From: Ignelater luminosus
Taxonomy: Eukaryota > Arthropoda > Insecta > Coleoptera > Elateridae
Assembly (NCBI GenBank): GCA_011009095.1
Contig: VTPC01008672.1
Span: 57,575-121,574 of the forward strand
Direction: 5' to 3'
DNA: 64,000 nucleotides
How positions within the stretch are numbered: the stretch's first letter is position 1; each line of letters starts with the position of its first letter. This document shows positions 1 to 11,954 of this stretch, in pieces. The translations under genes were made by a program, and so were the position numbers. The notes beneath the pieces were generated by a model. It was not told the origin of the DNA. It did no database searches and worked only from the letters and a program-made list of their open reading frames with translations.

Positions 1-1288
1 TTTTTCGATACTAGTATCATTGCACTACAATAAATGCCAGCTGTTGATGTTGGCTTTTGCATTCAAAGTGATGATAGCACACTAAAGATTACTTGACGTT
101 TAAATTAAAGTTTGTCTAATAGAACGTAACATATGAGACAAAAACATGGAAACATTAAAAAGAACGTAGCAAAAGTTTGTTTAGCCTTGAAAGATTACTT
201 AAACAAAACTATACCTAGTAATCTGTTTATTTTAAGATGGATGATGGATTTGGGCGCATTAAGAGCTAGACAATATTTCAAAAAATTATTTTTTACTGTA
301 TTATACCTTTTTCTTAATTTTACATAAAAAGATTTTTTGTATCATCTTTGGAAACTTTCTTAGAATTTCAGAAATATCTTGGTAGTTACGAGCTACGTTT
401 TAAAAGTCAACCCATCACTGTTTAGTCAAAATATTTTTTTAAGTAAATTATTATGGTCTTAAGTCTAACTTATTTAAATAAATACACGTGATTTTGTGAC
501 ATCTGAATCAATGGTTCTTAGCTTTTTTACAGTATAGTCTAAACACGCATTTCTCAACCTAGAAGTCCCAACCTTAAAAGGCAAACACTCTCAAAAGGGG
601 TCACCTGACACCAAATATCATCTTCTCGTGTTTAGGACTGACCAACTGACAAAATGTCGTCACTTGGATCAGATTGTAGTCAGTGATAAGCTGGCCAACA
701 GAGACGACAGTTATCTCTGAGCCTGGAAGAAGGAATTTGCCTAAACTCGTTGCTATTTTTATTTACAAAGAAAACACCTACTTCCAAGTTCTTGAAAATC
801 GAGAACGGGTGAATCTTACCCCATACTACCCTTTTCGTTGGACCTATTAGCCAATAATGTCACACCCAATTAAAGTCAATAAACTTTTACTTTTTGTTTG
901 AATTGTGCCCGAGCACAGAAATTTACAGCGATTAAAGATGCTAACCTAATCGCCTTAGAAACATTCCAGAAGACAGAAGTTGTGAATTGTGCTCAACAGA
1001 TAATCATTAACAAACTAAAATTTGCAATATTTACTCATTTACATTTAAATTTGTTCACAGATAACAAAACGATTCATACTTTAAAATCAAAATTTGATTG
1101 GTAGATGGGCCATACAACTTCCTACACCAAAATACTTATCAAATAAGACACAAGTATCTCTACTCTTTGACTTTTCTAGTAAGTGGGTAGGCTTGGTAAG
1201 TAAATAAAGGATCTGCTCCATCTGTATGAGTCTAACTCAATTTAGGTAGAGCCTACTTTGTTAGTTATCCTTAGTTTTCAAGTTAATC
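1..1288. other. AT-rich stretch without a recognisable gene
   Basis: No protein family is recognisable on either strand; the short open frames here look random. The end of this stretch should hold the 5' LTR and leader of the gypsy element that follows, but I find no copy of the sequence that begins after its polypurine tract at 5151, so the 5' LTR is missing, diverged or lies elsewhere. Confidence 0.6.
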
Positions 1289-2489
1289 ATGAACACTGCA
1301 GTCAAGAGTGATAATGTTACGCAACCACGTCAAGAAGGTTGTTTCAACATAAATATCAGTCATTCTGATCCACAAGTGCAACCAATAAAGAACTTAGATG
1401 CGTATTTTGTTATAAATGATGTTCATGATTCCAAGAAGGTTAATTTTCTTACAATTTTGTTAGGTCCGGAATCATAAAACTTTAAAAAACAAGCTATCTC
1501 CGAACACCGTCAGTCAGTTCACCTTCGCAGATTGCTCGAAAGTATTAGAAAGACATTATTCTCCGGCATCTAAGGTTATAAGTGAGACCTTCAAGTTTCA
1601 TAGCCGTAAGCAAAATGAAGACGAGTCTCATATGGATTTTATAACTGATCTAAAAAGGTTGTCAATCCGTTGTGAGTTTGGTGATCATTTAGATAGAGCC
1701 TTAAGGGATCAATTCGTTGTTGGACTACGGGATAAAATGATGATAAATAGACTCCTAGTAGAAGATAATACGTTGACGTTTGACAAGAGATGTGAACTAG
1801 TATTGGCCATGAAAAATGCTAACAAGTTAGCTATGGCGATCATTTACAACAACAAGTCAAGTCTCGATTCTGATGTAAATGCTGTCTCCAAAAATTGGTT
1901 TGGTTATAGGGCAAGGTCAATCACTCGAATGTCCAGAATTCTGGGAAGGTCAGTTTCAAAGTCCCCATCACGTCACCAGAATAATTCAAGTAATCGACAC
2001 AACTCCAAATTATGTAGGAGATGTGCTCAATGTTATCTGAGACACACCCCAGAGTCTTGTCCTGCTTCATCTTGGACCTGTTATCGTTACGGAGTCAAGA
2101 GCCACACCGCTCGTTTTTGCGGCTCAAGCAAGTCACAGTCGTTTCCGTCAGCAACCCAGAGCTCTGGTGACAACTACGTAGAGAATGTCTGCAACCACAC
2201 GACACTGGGTGAAGATTTGTCACCAGTACATCTGGAGTTAAATATCAATGACCGTTCAGTTTCTTTTCTGTTGGACTCTGGCTCAGTTTTTACCATCGCA
2301 CCAGTGAGTGTATACAAAAAAGTCGCATGTGATACGCACCTGTCTAAATTTGATGGTAGACTCAAAGCAGCAAATCAATCGCAGTTGAAAATCTTAGGTA
2401 GCGTAAATGTAAATGTTGGTTTTAATGGCAATTTGCTTTCAGGTATGCCGTTAATTGTCTCTTTAAATAAGACTGGTACTCCATTGTAA
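1289..2489 (+). pseudogene. Gypsy gag and protease, broken
   Basis: The first frame (1289-1477) is a gag N-terminus; after a frameshift the reading resumes before 1632 with a run of the gypsy capsid pattern (residues such as FHSR, then LRDQFVVGL and LTFDKRCELVLA). A first zinc knuckle reads C-x2-C-x3-H-x4-C around 2029-2061; the second, near 2088-2123, has Tyr where the second Cys is expected, so it is damaged. The retroviral-type aspartic protease follows with the active-site triplet DSG in LLDSGS (about 2272-2289). The frame stops at 2489, and the RT block starts in another register. The role in an intact element would be particle assembly and polyprotein processing. Confidence 0.85.
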
Positions 2490-2539
2490 TCTGGTTAAAT
2501 CGCCTTATACCAGACTGAAGAGAGAGGTTGCGTGGTACA

Positions 2540-3825
2540 AGCACAGTGAATCTTGTCAAGCCCAACACTGTACCTGTCTTTCATAAAGCCTACACAGTAC
2601 CTTTTGCCTTGCGAAGTGAGGTTCAATCTGAGTTACAAAAATTGGAATTCTCAGGTATAATTACCAAAGTCAAGCATTCTCAGTGAGCTAGTCCGGTTGT
2701 CTGTGTATCCAAAAAGTTGGGTCAAATACGTATTTGTGTAGATCTGAAAGTCATATTGAACAGATTTGTGGAAACTGAACGGTATCCACTGCCAATAATT
2801 GATAAATTCTTTCATAAATTTCTTAATTGTACAGTCTTCTGTCGTACTGATCTTACAAATGCCTATCTTCAATTACAGGTTAGTGACGATAGCAAACCGT
2901 TGTTGACAGTCAATACTATAAATGGTTTGTATATGTATAATCGTCTCTGTTTTGGTCTGTTGTCTGCTGCTGCCATTTTTCAGTCTGTCATAGATAATAT
3001 TATCTCTGGTATTGCTCATTGTGAAGCTTACCAGGATGATACTCTCCTCGCAAGTATTGATTTCGAATAGTGTAGTGTAACGTTGCACAAAGTCTTGTCT
3101 CGTCTTAACGAGTACAACGTTTTTGTTCTTGATTTAGAATTTTTAAGTTATCATTTGAGTAGAGAAGGACTTCGTCCGTCAAAGTCTAAAGTCAGTAAGT
3201 TAGCTACCTCTCCCAGACCTAATAATGTCAGTGAAATCAAATCGTATTTAGATTTGTTTAATTATTATCATAAGTTTGTAAACATGTCACTTGACATTTT
3301 AGAGCCTTTGCATTCATCGCTTAGGAAGGGTGTTTCTTGGTCTTGGTCGATTCTGTATAAAGAAGCTTTTAAGAAAAGTAAAGAGATGATTTCAGAAAAA
3401 TGTCTGTTGGTCTTGTTTGATCCAAAAAAGCCGTCGGCGCTGTGTTGAGTCATGAAATTGATGGCGTTGACTGTTCAATTGCATTCGAGTCGGCTACGCT
3501 CTCTCCTGCCCAAAGGAATTATAGCCAACTTCACAGGGATGCGTTAAGTATCATATTTGGAGTTACCAAGTTCCGCAAGTTTTTAATAGGCACGCACTTT
3601 TTGATTCACACGGATCATGAACCCTTGAAGTCAATTTTCGCGTCAGGTGGTCAGTCATTTTGTCATCATACAATTACACCATTCGGTATAAAAAAGGTAC
3701 CAGCATACAGAATGTTGAGATGTGTTCTTGCTTACCCAGTAATGTACCAGTGGAAGTCAAAGATGTCGAATGTTCTACTAATTTTGTCTATTTGTCTACA
3801 CCGATTGTACCTTACAGGAAAGTAG
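2540..3825 (+). pseudogene. Gypsy reverse transcriptase and RNase H, broken
   Basis: From about 2545 the reading shows the typical finger region, then RICVDLK, YPLP, the first catalytic Asp in FCRTDLTNAY, and the YxDD box as YQDD (about 3031-3042). A Trp codon expected before ASPVV is a stop (TGA, 2684-2686). A further stop lies at 3068-3070. The segment that normally joins the thumb to the connection domain appears shortened. RNase H (from about 3442, a different frame) starts after a deletion that removes the usual DAS-type catalytic Asp block, then shows AQRNYSQLHRDAL and TDHEPLKSIF. The last codons to 3825 are out of frame. Confidence 0.88.
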
Positions 3826-5158
3826 CTAAGTATTCTAAAAATGATATCACATTGGTGAAGATCATGCAGTATGTTTCTAATGGTTGGGTCATATCGGAAG
3901 TCAAGTCAAACGCTATGTTAGAGAAATATTTTAAGGTCCGTTCGTTTTTGTCATGTCTTGACGGCTGTTTCATATTTGGTAGGAGAGTCGTAATTCCAGG
4001 GTCCCTTAAGCAGTCTATTTTAGATGTTCTTCATGCAAATCATCCGGGTGTAACAAGGTCAAAGTTGCTTGCTCGTTCCTATGTTTGGTGGTTTGGTGGT
4101 GGTTCGGCATAGATGCTGACATCGAACGTCACGTTAGATGTTGCATTACGTATCAGTCAACTCAAGATCGTGCTAAAGTTCAGTTTTATAGTTGGTCTAG
4201 TGTTTCTCAGCCGTGGGAAAGAGTTCATTTAGATTTGTTGGATACCTGTGATGCTAAGATGTTAGTACTTATAGATGATTACACAAAGTGGGTCGAGTGA
4301 TTCATAATGTCTGCTACAAATGTTGGTGCTGTCATGTCAAAATTAAATGAGTGTTTTGCTAGGTTTTCAGTCCCTAGTACGATCGTTACTGACAATGGTC
4401 TTCCATTTAATTCATTTGTGTTTAAGTCATATTTGTCTGACAGGGGGATAAGGCACATCACCACTGCTCCTTACAACCCTAGATCTAATGGACTGGCTGA
4501 AAGACAGTTCTAGTCAATTAAAAAAAGCCTTGTTATGTCAGTAGTTTCCAAGTCAGATATACCTCTTGCTACAAGATTGGATTCTATACGCTCCATTCCC
4601 TCATCGGTCACAGGAGTATCTCCTATGTCATTGATGCTGAAATATGAAGCTAAAACTCCCATATCTCTGACAAATCCAAAATCAAAGCTACAATCCATTT
4701 TAAAGTCTAATAAGTCAAATCCTAAAAAAGTAAATAAGAGTGTGAAGTTTGAACAGCAGTCATTGTTTTTAAATGATAAAGTCCTTGTCAACATGCACTA
4801 TAGCAGAGGTCCGGTCAAGTGGTTCCCTGTTAGAGTCGTAAAGAAATTAGGGAATGTAATATACATCGTAAGACTCAGTAACAACGTCACCAAAAAAGTG
4901 CATATTTCGCAACTGAAGGCCAGTCACCTACAAGGTTCAGCTCACCGTGAGGTGACCGAAAAAGTAAGGGCTGAAGATTGGATGTCGTTTCCTAATACAT
5001 CGTCCAGTAACACTAAAGTCTCACCTGAGCCTAATGCCACTGCGTCTCGTCCGAAAACACTTCCTGGTAGACCAGTTTGGGAACACAAGCCACCAGTGCG
5101 GTTCTCGCCCAGCCACTATGATTGGACTTTTTTTCGTTGGGGGGAAGTGATGTTGTAG
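3660..5158 (+). pseudogene. Gypsy integrase with GPY/F-type tail, broken
   Basis: The RNase H end (SSYNYTIRYKKG) continues here in a new frame, then the integrase zinc domain (HANHPGVTRSKLLARSYVWW), where a one- or two-base slip at about 4095-4110 changes frame. The core shows D in HLDLLD, D in TDNGLPF and E in NGLAERQF, the D,D-35-E triad of retroviral integrases. Stops at 4298-4300 and 4511-4513 (CAG to TAG type) interrupt it. The C-terminal part has KWFPVRVVKKLG and VHISQLKASHL, matching the GPY/F module, and a proline-rich end with KPPVRF. The frame ends at 5158, a few bases past the polypurine tract. Confidence 0.88.
5139..5150 (+). promoter_or_regulatory. Polypurine tract of the gypsy element; 3' LTR probably starts at 5151
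   Basis: GGGGGGAAGTGA lies directly before TGTTGTAG, the expected TG start of an LTR. AT-rich DNA with an AATAAA-like signal and a possible ACA end near 5311 follow, so a 3' LTR of about 160 bp is possible. No matching 5' LTR is seen upstream, so this remains unproven. Confidence 0.5.
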
Positions 5159-5311
5159 CTGCGTGTAGATGTTTAGATAAGTCAATATCAAGTAGGTCAA
5201 TGATAAAAAAAGTTTAAGTTTTCCTGTATAAAAATAAATGTCAAATGGTTTTAAAGCAAGTCCATTATTTATTATTTTAAATATCATAAACCCACGTTAT
5301 AAGACACACGA

Positions 5312-6978
5312 GTGCCAAACGCCGAGCTAGGCAAAAGCAAAGGGAGGGAATCATACGAGTGCCAAAGTAAGAAACGCCATGGACGGTCTTCTACCTGAGA
5401 CCTACCATTGGTTATTTCGTGGGCTGAAAATGTCTTCAGTGGAGAGGTGAAACTTTTTAAAAACGAAAGAGAAGAATAAGAACCCGGGGCTTATCCAGAT
5501 AACCACGCTTTGCACAAAAGCGCCCAAAGAAGCTGAAGACCTCGGAGGAGCCCTACAACAACCCAGCATCGATGCTATAATGCAAATTCAGGATCAGCAA
5601 TGTTGATCTTACTTCCGAAATTGAAAATGACATAAATAGGTATTAATTACATTTAATAATTTTCTCGTACTTTTCCAGGTATGAATATAAAATAAGTTAT
5701 AGGGGTAGGATTCAGAGTAGTATCCTTAAGGTCGCAAGACAATTCTCCGTGTTCTACAAAAAAAATGGCAAGAAGGCATTCCAGAAAGGTGCAAAGAAAG
5801 GTAGGCCGACACAGACGTAAACTTCAACCGAAGGATGGCCAACAGATGACCCCCTCCTTACTTTGAAAACACTTGATCAGACTGCGTAGGGTATACTACT
5901 TTAAGGAAAAGCAGAAATCTTTTTATTAACACTAACCCTTAATTAAGTTCTTCCCTCGCCCCAATTAGAGGTCGCTGATTCAAATAAAAAGGAAACTAAG
6001 GAAATCAATAAATTCCCAAAAATGGTGATTTTTGGAATCTCTTCTCGCCTTTCTAAGTTTCTTATCCACGATAAACATTAAATCAATTCAAGTCTGTTCT
6101 CTAAATAAAATACATGATTGGCCAAGGAATGAAGAATTTGTATCAAAGATTGCGGATACATGTCGTCATTCCCTTTTTAACAAAGTGTCACGTCCTGTAT
6201 AAAATTTTGTGGTAAGTGTGCTAAAGCTATGATACAGTGACAGCTGTGATAATAAATGCGTAGGCCAGACTTTTCTTATTTGGATATTAGCATTTTTGTC
6301 ATTTACGGTAAACCACACTGTAAATGTGTCCTTTCCAATTTCCTGTAAATAAAAAGAAAATTCAAAATTGCCACGTCATGTCATTCATAAATCTATATAA
6401 GTAGAACGACACTGGAAAACACAATATTTTTCTAAAATGTTTGAATGCGTATTTCGGCATATTATGTTGCATGTTTTCTAACGTTCAATCTATTTTTATT
6501 AGTTATCCCATATTGGGTAGATTAAAATACTCACATTTTTTCTTTATAACTTTGTTTGACAAACTTCATATTAAAGAAATAGCAAACTATTTTTATCTAT
6601 AATATTAAATATCAGTTTCTAAAACTCATTTATTTAAATAGAAACACGAAAACATTCTGCGAAGTCGATTTATAAAGCAAAACTTTATTCATTGTACCAG
6701 CACACCCACAGTTCAAAAGTTTCAAAGGCAATGTGACATTTGAATAAGTTTATTAAAGTGTTACAAAGACAAGAAAATTCAGCATTATTGATTTTTTCAT
6801 TATGCCTGCAATGTCTAATTTTAGCACTATGCGACGTTCTTTAAAATAAAGATTTAACGGATATTTAATTTAATATAAAGATTAGGAATTTTGGAAGTAC
6901 TTGCACAACTTTGTTCTTCTTTTTTCAATCCATATAAGGCTGAACGTTTCTAGATTTGATTACTTTTTATCTTATATT
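5312..6978. other. Intergenic, no gene recognised
   Basis: Both strands carry only short frames. The direct echo CGAGTGCCAAA occurs at about 5309 and 5358. A lysine-rich short reading near 5700-5830 looked faintly like a transposase helix-turn-helix but has no support. Otherwise nothing. Confidence 0.5.
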
Positions 6979-6983
6979 AGATC
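6979..6983. repeat. Target site duplication of BEL element, left copy (AGATC)
   Basis: AGATC lies immediately left of the LTR that starts at 6984; the identical pentamer is at 15123-15127. Confidence 0.9.
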
Positions 6984-7180
6984 TGTTGGATAATGTGCTG
7001 GATTTCTTCTTCTATGCAAATTAAACAACTCACTTGAGCATAGCAACTTTACTTTATTTATTTCTGCCGTTGGTGTGGTCACCTCGGCCACCAAAACTAT
7101 ACTGTCCTTTAGGTACCCTTTTATAACCATTCTAAAAAGAGTACCGTTAGGATATTGATTTTTACTTGAGGGCTCAAACA
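6984..7180 (-). repeat. 3' LTR of BEL element
   Basis: 197 bp, TG...CA ends on both strands. It is the 3' LTR because the element reads on the minus strand and the polypurine tract abuts it at 7181. It differs from the 5' LTR at six positions. Confidence 0.95.
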
Positions 7181-7193
7181 TGCCCCCCACCTT
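7181..7193 (-). promoter_or_regulatory. Polypurine tract of BEL element
   Basis: On the minus strand this reads AAGGTGGGGGGCA and directly precedes the 3' LTR, the place for plus-strand priming. Confidence 0.85.
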
Positions 7194-7303
7194 GAAAGGA
7201 TTGACTTTCAATTACACAAAATTACTTATTTACATAGTTATTTACATTTCTAGGCTAATGCCTCTAATACAACAAAATAAAAATTAAATATAAAACAAGA
7301 AAA

Positions 7304-8393
7304 TTAATTGTTCAAAGGAAGCGCACACAATTTCGCCACTCCAAGTTTAAAAACACCTCTAACTGTTTTCACTAAAACCACTCTCACTATACCATCAGAC
7401 CCTGGATACGTCCCAATGACCCTTCCTAGTATCCAAGATAAGGGTGATCTTCCTTTATTACTACCAAGGTCCCTTCTTTGATGTGGGATCCGTGGGTGCT
7501 CCGCTTGCCTTTCTGTTGGAGTTCTGAAATATATTGAGAGACCATCTGGACCAGAAATGTTGTTGCAGCTGTTGAACTCTCTGGTATCGCGACAGCCTAT
7601 TCTCTGGAAGATCCCTCAAGTTTGGTTCCGGCAAGACAACTAAGGATTTCCCTACTAAGAAATGAGCCGGGGTGAGAGGGAGCAGGTCGTTAGGATCAGA
7701 AGATAATGGTGTTAAGGGACGGGAGTTCAATACTGCTTCAATCTGCGCTACAACAGTACTTAGTTCTTCAAATGTTAAGGCCGCATTACCTAAAACTCTT
7801 TTTAAATGACCCTTAGCCGATTTTATCCCCGCTTCCTACAAACCACCAAAGTGTGGTGAGTTGGGCGGAATAAAATGCCAGTTTGTGCCTTCACCCATAA
7901 ACATTTTCCCTGGTTTAGTTTGTTCCTTTATTAAAAATTTCCCCAATTCTTTTAAAAGTGAATTAGCGCCTACAAAATTGGTCCCGTTATCAGAATACAC
8001 CTAAAGAGGTTTTCCTCTTCTGGCTACAAAGCGTCTAAAACTGAGCAAGAATGACTCCGCGCTTAAACCCGACACCACCTCTAAGTGTACTGCTTTCGTT
8101 GCGAAACACACAAACAAGCATAAGTAGCATTTAGAAGTTTTACTTCCACGACCCACCTTATCTTTTATTAACGGTGGTCCTGCATAGTCTACACCAACAG
8201 TGTTGAATACCGCACCTGGATGGAGACGTGGCTCTGGTAAATCTCCCATAATCACGTGTTTTTGGTTCATTCTGAAACATCTAATACAGTCGTGTACAGT
8301 TTTTCGTGCAATACTTCGTCCTGATACCGGCCAGAATCGTTCCCTAACTGAAGCTAACAATAATTGAGGCCCACTATGAAGTAACCGAAAATG
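7304..8393 (-). pseudogene. BEL pol: integrase and DUF5641-like C-terminus, broken
   Basis: Reading down from 8393: LHSGPQ and ASVRERFWP, a zinc-domain remnant (CIRCFRMNQ), the first catalytic Asp in GVDYAGP, AVHLE and SFRRFVARRGKP. A TAG follows where the frame should go on to the SDNGTNF block (second Asp, near 7992). HFGG and AGIKSAKGHLK follow (catalytic Glu in the EAG context), with a TAG in place of Trp near 7838. The C-terminal module has NSRPLTPLSSDP, LTPAHFLVG, RYQRVQQLQQHFWSRW, typical of BEL elements. A frameshift near 7480 precedes the last block (ILGRVIGTYPGSDG, RVVLVKT), which ends in a stop at 7304-7306. Confidence 0.9.
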
Positions 8394-10251
8394 TTAATGT
8401 CTAAAAATAATTTTTGTTAGATAATGATCAATCGTGCGTTCGAATATGCCGCCAACTATTTTGATTTCTGACACTCGATTCCCTACAAATGTTTTTAATA
8501 CATTACTAGGAGTTCTTATCCAACCTAACACAATTGTCGAATCACACCATAAAACCGTTCGATCAAAGTTTATCGTGAGTGATTCCTTAATCTTCACTAC
8601 TAATTGTGAGAGCAAAAGTGCTCCACACAGCTCTAACCTTGGGACCGTGACCCTTTTAAGAGGAGCTACTCTATCCTTTGCACAAATCAAATTTACATAG
8701 ATGTTTTGTTCGTTATCAACGCTGCGAATGTATACACAGACAGCGTACGCGTTTTCGGACGCGTCGCAAAAAACCATGAAGCTCTACTGCCACCGCGTCT
8801 TTACAAATAACGTGGCGTGGAATTTGTAGTTGGCTCAATTGTGGTAGCTCGTTTCGCAATGATATCCATGTTGTATAAATATCCGCAGGTACCGGCTCGT
8901 CCCAACTTACTGTCAATAACCATAGCTTTTGCATAAGCATCTTTGCTACTATAGTGCAAGGTGATATTAAGCCAAAAGGATAAAAAATTTGAGATATGTT
9001 TGACAATATATTACGTTTCGATACTGTTGTGTACTTAGAAATTTCTGTTATTTTGAATGACAGCATGTCTAAAGAACACGACCACAAAAGTCCTAACGTT
9101 TTTGCATTTTGATTTATTCCAAAATCTAAAACGGACGAAGGTAAGTTCGACATTTGAACAGATTGCAATATGTCCGGTGCGTTTGTTATCCATTTCCGTA
9201 GCTCAAAGCAACCCGAACATAATATAGATGTAATTTCTGCGCAGCGCCTTGAAAGTTCCTGTTTTGTGTTTGCGTCACTCAAAAGATCATCAACGTAGAA
9301 GTCTCGCGAAATTACTGCAGATGCTTCCGGGTAACTTTGTTGGTTTTCTTCTGCTAAATAATGTAAACATCTTATAGCTAGATATGGTGCTGAAGTCGTT
9401 CCATACGTGACCGTGTTTAACTGATATGTTTGTAATTGTTTATTCGGGTTATCTCTCCAAAATATACGTTGCAATCCTCGCTGCACTGGGTTTATAAGTA
9501 TTTGCCGGTACATTTTAGCAATGTCTGCCGAAACAACATAATTGTATTGTCTAAATCTTAATATAATAGCTAGTAAATCATTTTGTATTGTTAGTCCGAC
9601 AAATTGTAAATCGTTCAAAGAGTAGCCCGAATCTGATTGAGCCGAACCGTCAAACACGACGCGAAGTTTCGTTGTTATGCTTTCTTCTCGGAGAACACCG
9701 TGATAAGGCAAATAATACAAGATGGAAGATTTCTCATTTTCACCTACTAGTGACATATGTCCTATCCTTTCATACTCAGCCATAAATGCTGTATGATTTT
9801 CTTGCAGTTGTGGGTCTCTTTTCAATTTACGTTCCAAACTGTAAAACCTACTAATAGCATTTTGCTGTAAATCACCTAATCTTTCTACGGGTTCCTTAAA
9901 CGGAATTGAAACTACAAACCGACCGTCTTCGTTTCTTTGTACCGTTCTTAAGAAGTATGATTCACACTCCTTTTCTTCTTTTGACATGCACCTAGCAGTA
10001 GGGGGTTTTTCAAGTTTCCAGAACTGCGATAGCTGCTTATGAAGAAGTGCTTCCCGACTTAAATTACAATTAATTGCTTTAGGAATAAATTGCGATAATA
10101 TTGGCCCTGATATAATCCATCCAAGTTTAGTTTTATGTAAAAGTGATTGTTCATTCCCTAATTGAATCTGACCCGTACATGATAAACTCCAGAACAATCC
10201 CGCTCCTATCAATAAATCTACTTTTGCGGATTTATTAAAATTAGGATCTGA
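8394..10251 (-). pseudogene. BEL pol: reverse transcriptase and RNase H, broken
   Basis: Begins with DLLIGAGLFW, the usual junction after the BEL protease, and HKTKLGWIISGP. RT motifs include LRVVFDGSAQS, SADIAKMYRQI (first catalytic Asp), and the YxDD box as FYVDDLLS near 9290. The connection segment has SPCTIVAKMLMQKLW. At an A-run (8768-8773 on +) one extra base shifts the frame just where RNase H starts with FCDASENAYAV. RNase H continues with VPRLELCGALL and LWCDSTIVLGWI. A stop at 8394-8396 follows. The usual stretch of well over 100 residues between RNase H and the integrase zinc domain is largely absent, so there is an internal deletion as well. Confidence 0.92.
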
Positions 10252-10790
10252 TCAACGTATGTTTGTAGGAATGCTTAAGTTCGACCGATCAATTTCAATT
10301 TCAGGTATATTATCGCTAATCTTTGGTAATACTATGCACGAGATTGTAGTTGTATATGAATTAAAACGTGAATGAATTTCAACATTAGCCCTGTAGGTTG
10401 CCTTGATTATTTCTTGATTGATACCTACGATACCGAGCTCAATTCGGGATTTTTCTAAACCTAACAGATCGCACATTTCACGTGTTATTATGTTCGATTC
10501 GGATGCTGAATCTAATATAACTCTGCATTTATGAACGTTTCTTCTGTTATCAATAACGTTAACAATAGCCGTCGATAATAAAACTTGGCTATTAGGTTTA
10601 CCATTATATGACGTATGTGCCGAAAGCGCAACGCTTTGCATCGACTCCAAGGGAGTACCTTGCACTGTTACGTCAGCAGTATCTTCATTTTTATTGATAT
10701 GCAAAAGTGTGTGATGTTTTGCTTTACAAGTTCTACACTGTTTGCTTTTGCATTGTTTACTAAAATGCCGACCACGAAGACAATTAAAAC
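10252..10790 (-). pseudogene. BEL gag C-terminus (zinc knuckle half) and aspartic protease
   Basis: The upper end codes for the CCHC knuckle of gag with RGRHFSKQC followed by CRTCKAKHHTLLH, the Cys/His block characteristic of BEL gag; its first Cys pair lies at the edge of the nested insertion. The protease (DUF1758-like) follows with VLLSTAIVNV, then ILDSASESNIIT, where DSA is the active-site triplet. The frame stops at 10252-10254 just before the RT entry. In an intact element this part would package RNA and cut the polyprotein. Confidence 0.9.
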
Positions 10791-10794
10791 ATAG

Positions 10795-11001
10795 TGTTAT
10801 GATATGGAGAGCTCTTTTTCTCAGGGTCCTTATTTTTTTTCGTTTGGTTCTTAATTTTTTTTATTAAAACGCTATTTTCTTGACAACATTAATTTATTTT
10901 TATTTTACTGTCATTACATTTATCAAACAAAAAACAAAATTTTTTTTATACTCTCTTTTTTTATCATTTTCAAATATCACTACATTTTTAATATCATCAC
11001 A
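10795..11001 (-). repeat. 3' LTR of nested LTR element
   Basis: 207 bp, starts TGTTATGATATGG and ends ATCACA on +. It is adjacent to the polypurine tract at 11002. Confidence 0.9.
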
Positions 11002-11013
11002 TTTCCCCTTCAT
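11002..11013 (-). promoter_or_regulatory. Polypurine tract of nested LTR element
   Basis: On the minus strand ATGAAGGGGAAA directly precedes the LTR. Confidence 0.75.
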
Positions 11014-11954
11014 ATTAATATAAATTTTAAGCGTTTTATACTATAGCTTAAATTTTGATTAATATTAACTAAAATATACTCAATTGTGAATTCCATTACA
11101 ATTTGATCTTTGTTTCTTTTATTTGTCTTATGTAATATAATAGATATTGTTTTGTTTCATGATATACATAATCATTTTTTTAATGGTGTTTTATTTTGTT
11201 TTTATTCTAACCTCAATTATTTGAATTGACGGTCTTGCACTTTGACATTTGTCGAACGTCGTTTTGACATTAGGCAACTGTCATTTATTCATTTTTTTTT
11301 ATTTTTTGACATTAGTTAATTGTCACTTTGTCATTACATTATTTCAACAGAATAACAATTTAAAATTTTATAAGTTTAGTTAGCATTATTAACATTTTAT
11401 ACAGGATTTTTTTTATTGGTTTTTTTTTAACTCAATATTCGATATTTTCATTTTATTTCACATTTCCTTCCTATTTCTCCCTTATTTTCCTCTATTTTCC
11501 AACTAGCTTTCATTCATGCTGCATTCATACAAATCATTTTCTACAACTTCTTAAGAAATTGCAAAAATTATTTTCTCTAATAGTAACGTTTTCTTCATAT
11601 AACTTAACTCCCTGCCTCATTTATCTACTTCAATATCATATTTTATCTTTACTTATTCATATTATGGATCATATTTTGACCTTTTCTTTTAACATTATCA
11701 ATCGTATCATTAATTATTTATTATTATTATCATTATTATTCTACTAACTTCATATTCAAATCTTCATAATTATCATAATTTTAATAATACTTCATTAATA
11801 ATTATTTAACTCATTATGATTATCTTTAACACATTCATTCAAGCATCATTCATACCTTCTTGTCAAACCTAATACGCAATATTCCCTATTCTTCTTTGGT
11901 TATTTTTGTCAACATTGGCTTCTAATTTTTTACTTTAACATTCTCTTGTAGCAT

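Larger units (their letters stand above)
1289..5158 (+). mobile_element. Degenerate Ty3/gypsy LTR retrotransposon (internal region)
   Basis: The order gag, zinc knuckle, aspartic protease, reverse transcriptase, RNase H, integrase, GPY/F-type tail is that of Ty3/gypsy elements; the wording of the RT and integrase blocks resembles the arthropod group often annotated as K02A2.6-like. Coding is broken by a gag frameshift between 1477 and 1632, in-frame stops at 2684-2686, 3068-3070, 4298-4300 and 4511-4513, and frame changes near 2490, 3445 and 3655. A polypurine tract sits at 5139-5150. No 5' LTR and no target duplication were found, so the outer limits are uncertain. The copy cannot be autonomous as read. 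Confidence 0.9.

Noticed and set aside
1..1288. 5' LTR of the gypsy element
   Set aside because: No sequence here matches the start of the candidate 3' LTR at 5151.
5700..5870. Possible Tc1-type helix-turn-helix remnant (RIQSSILKVARQF)
   Set aside because: No catalytic block, TIR or second DNA-binding region nearby; similarity too weak.
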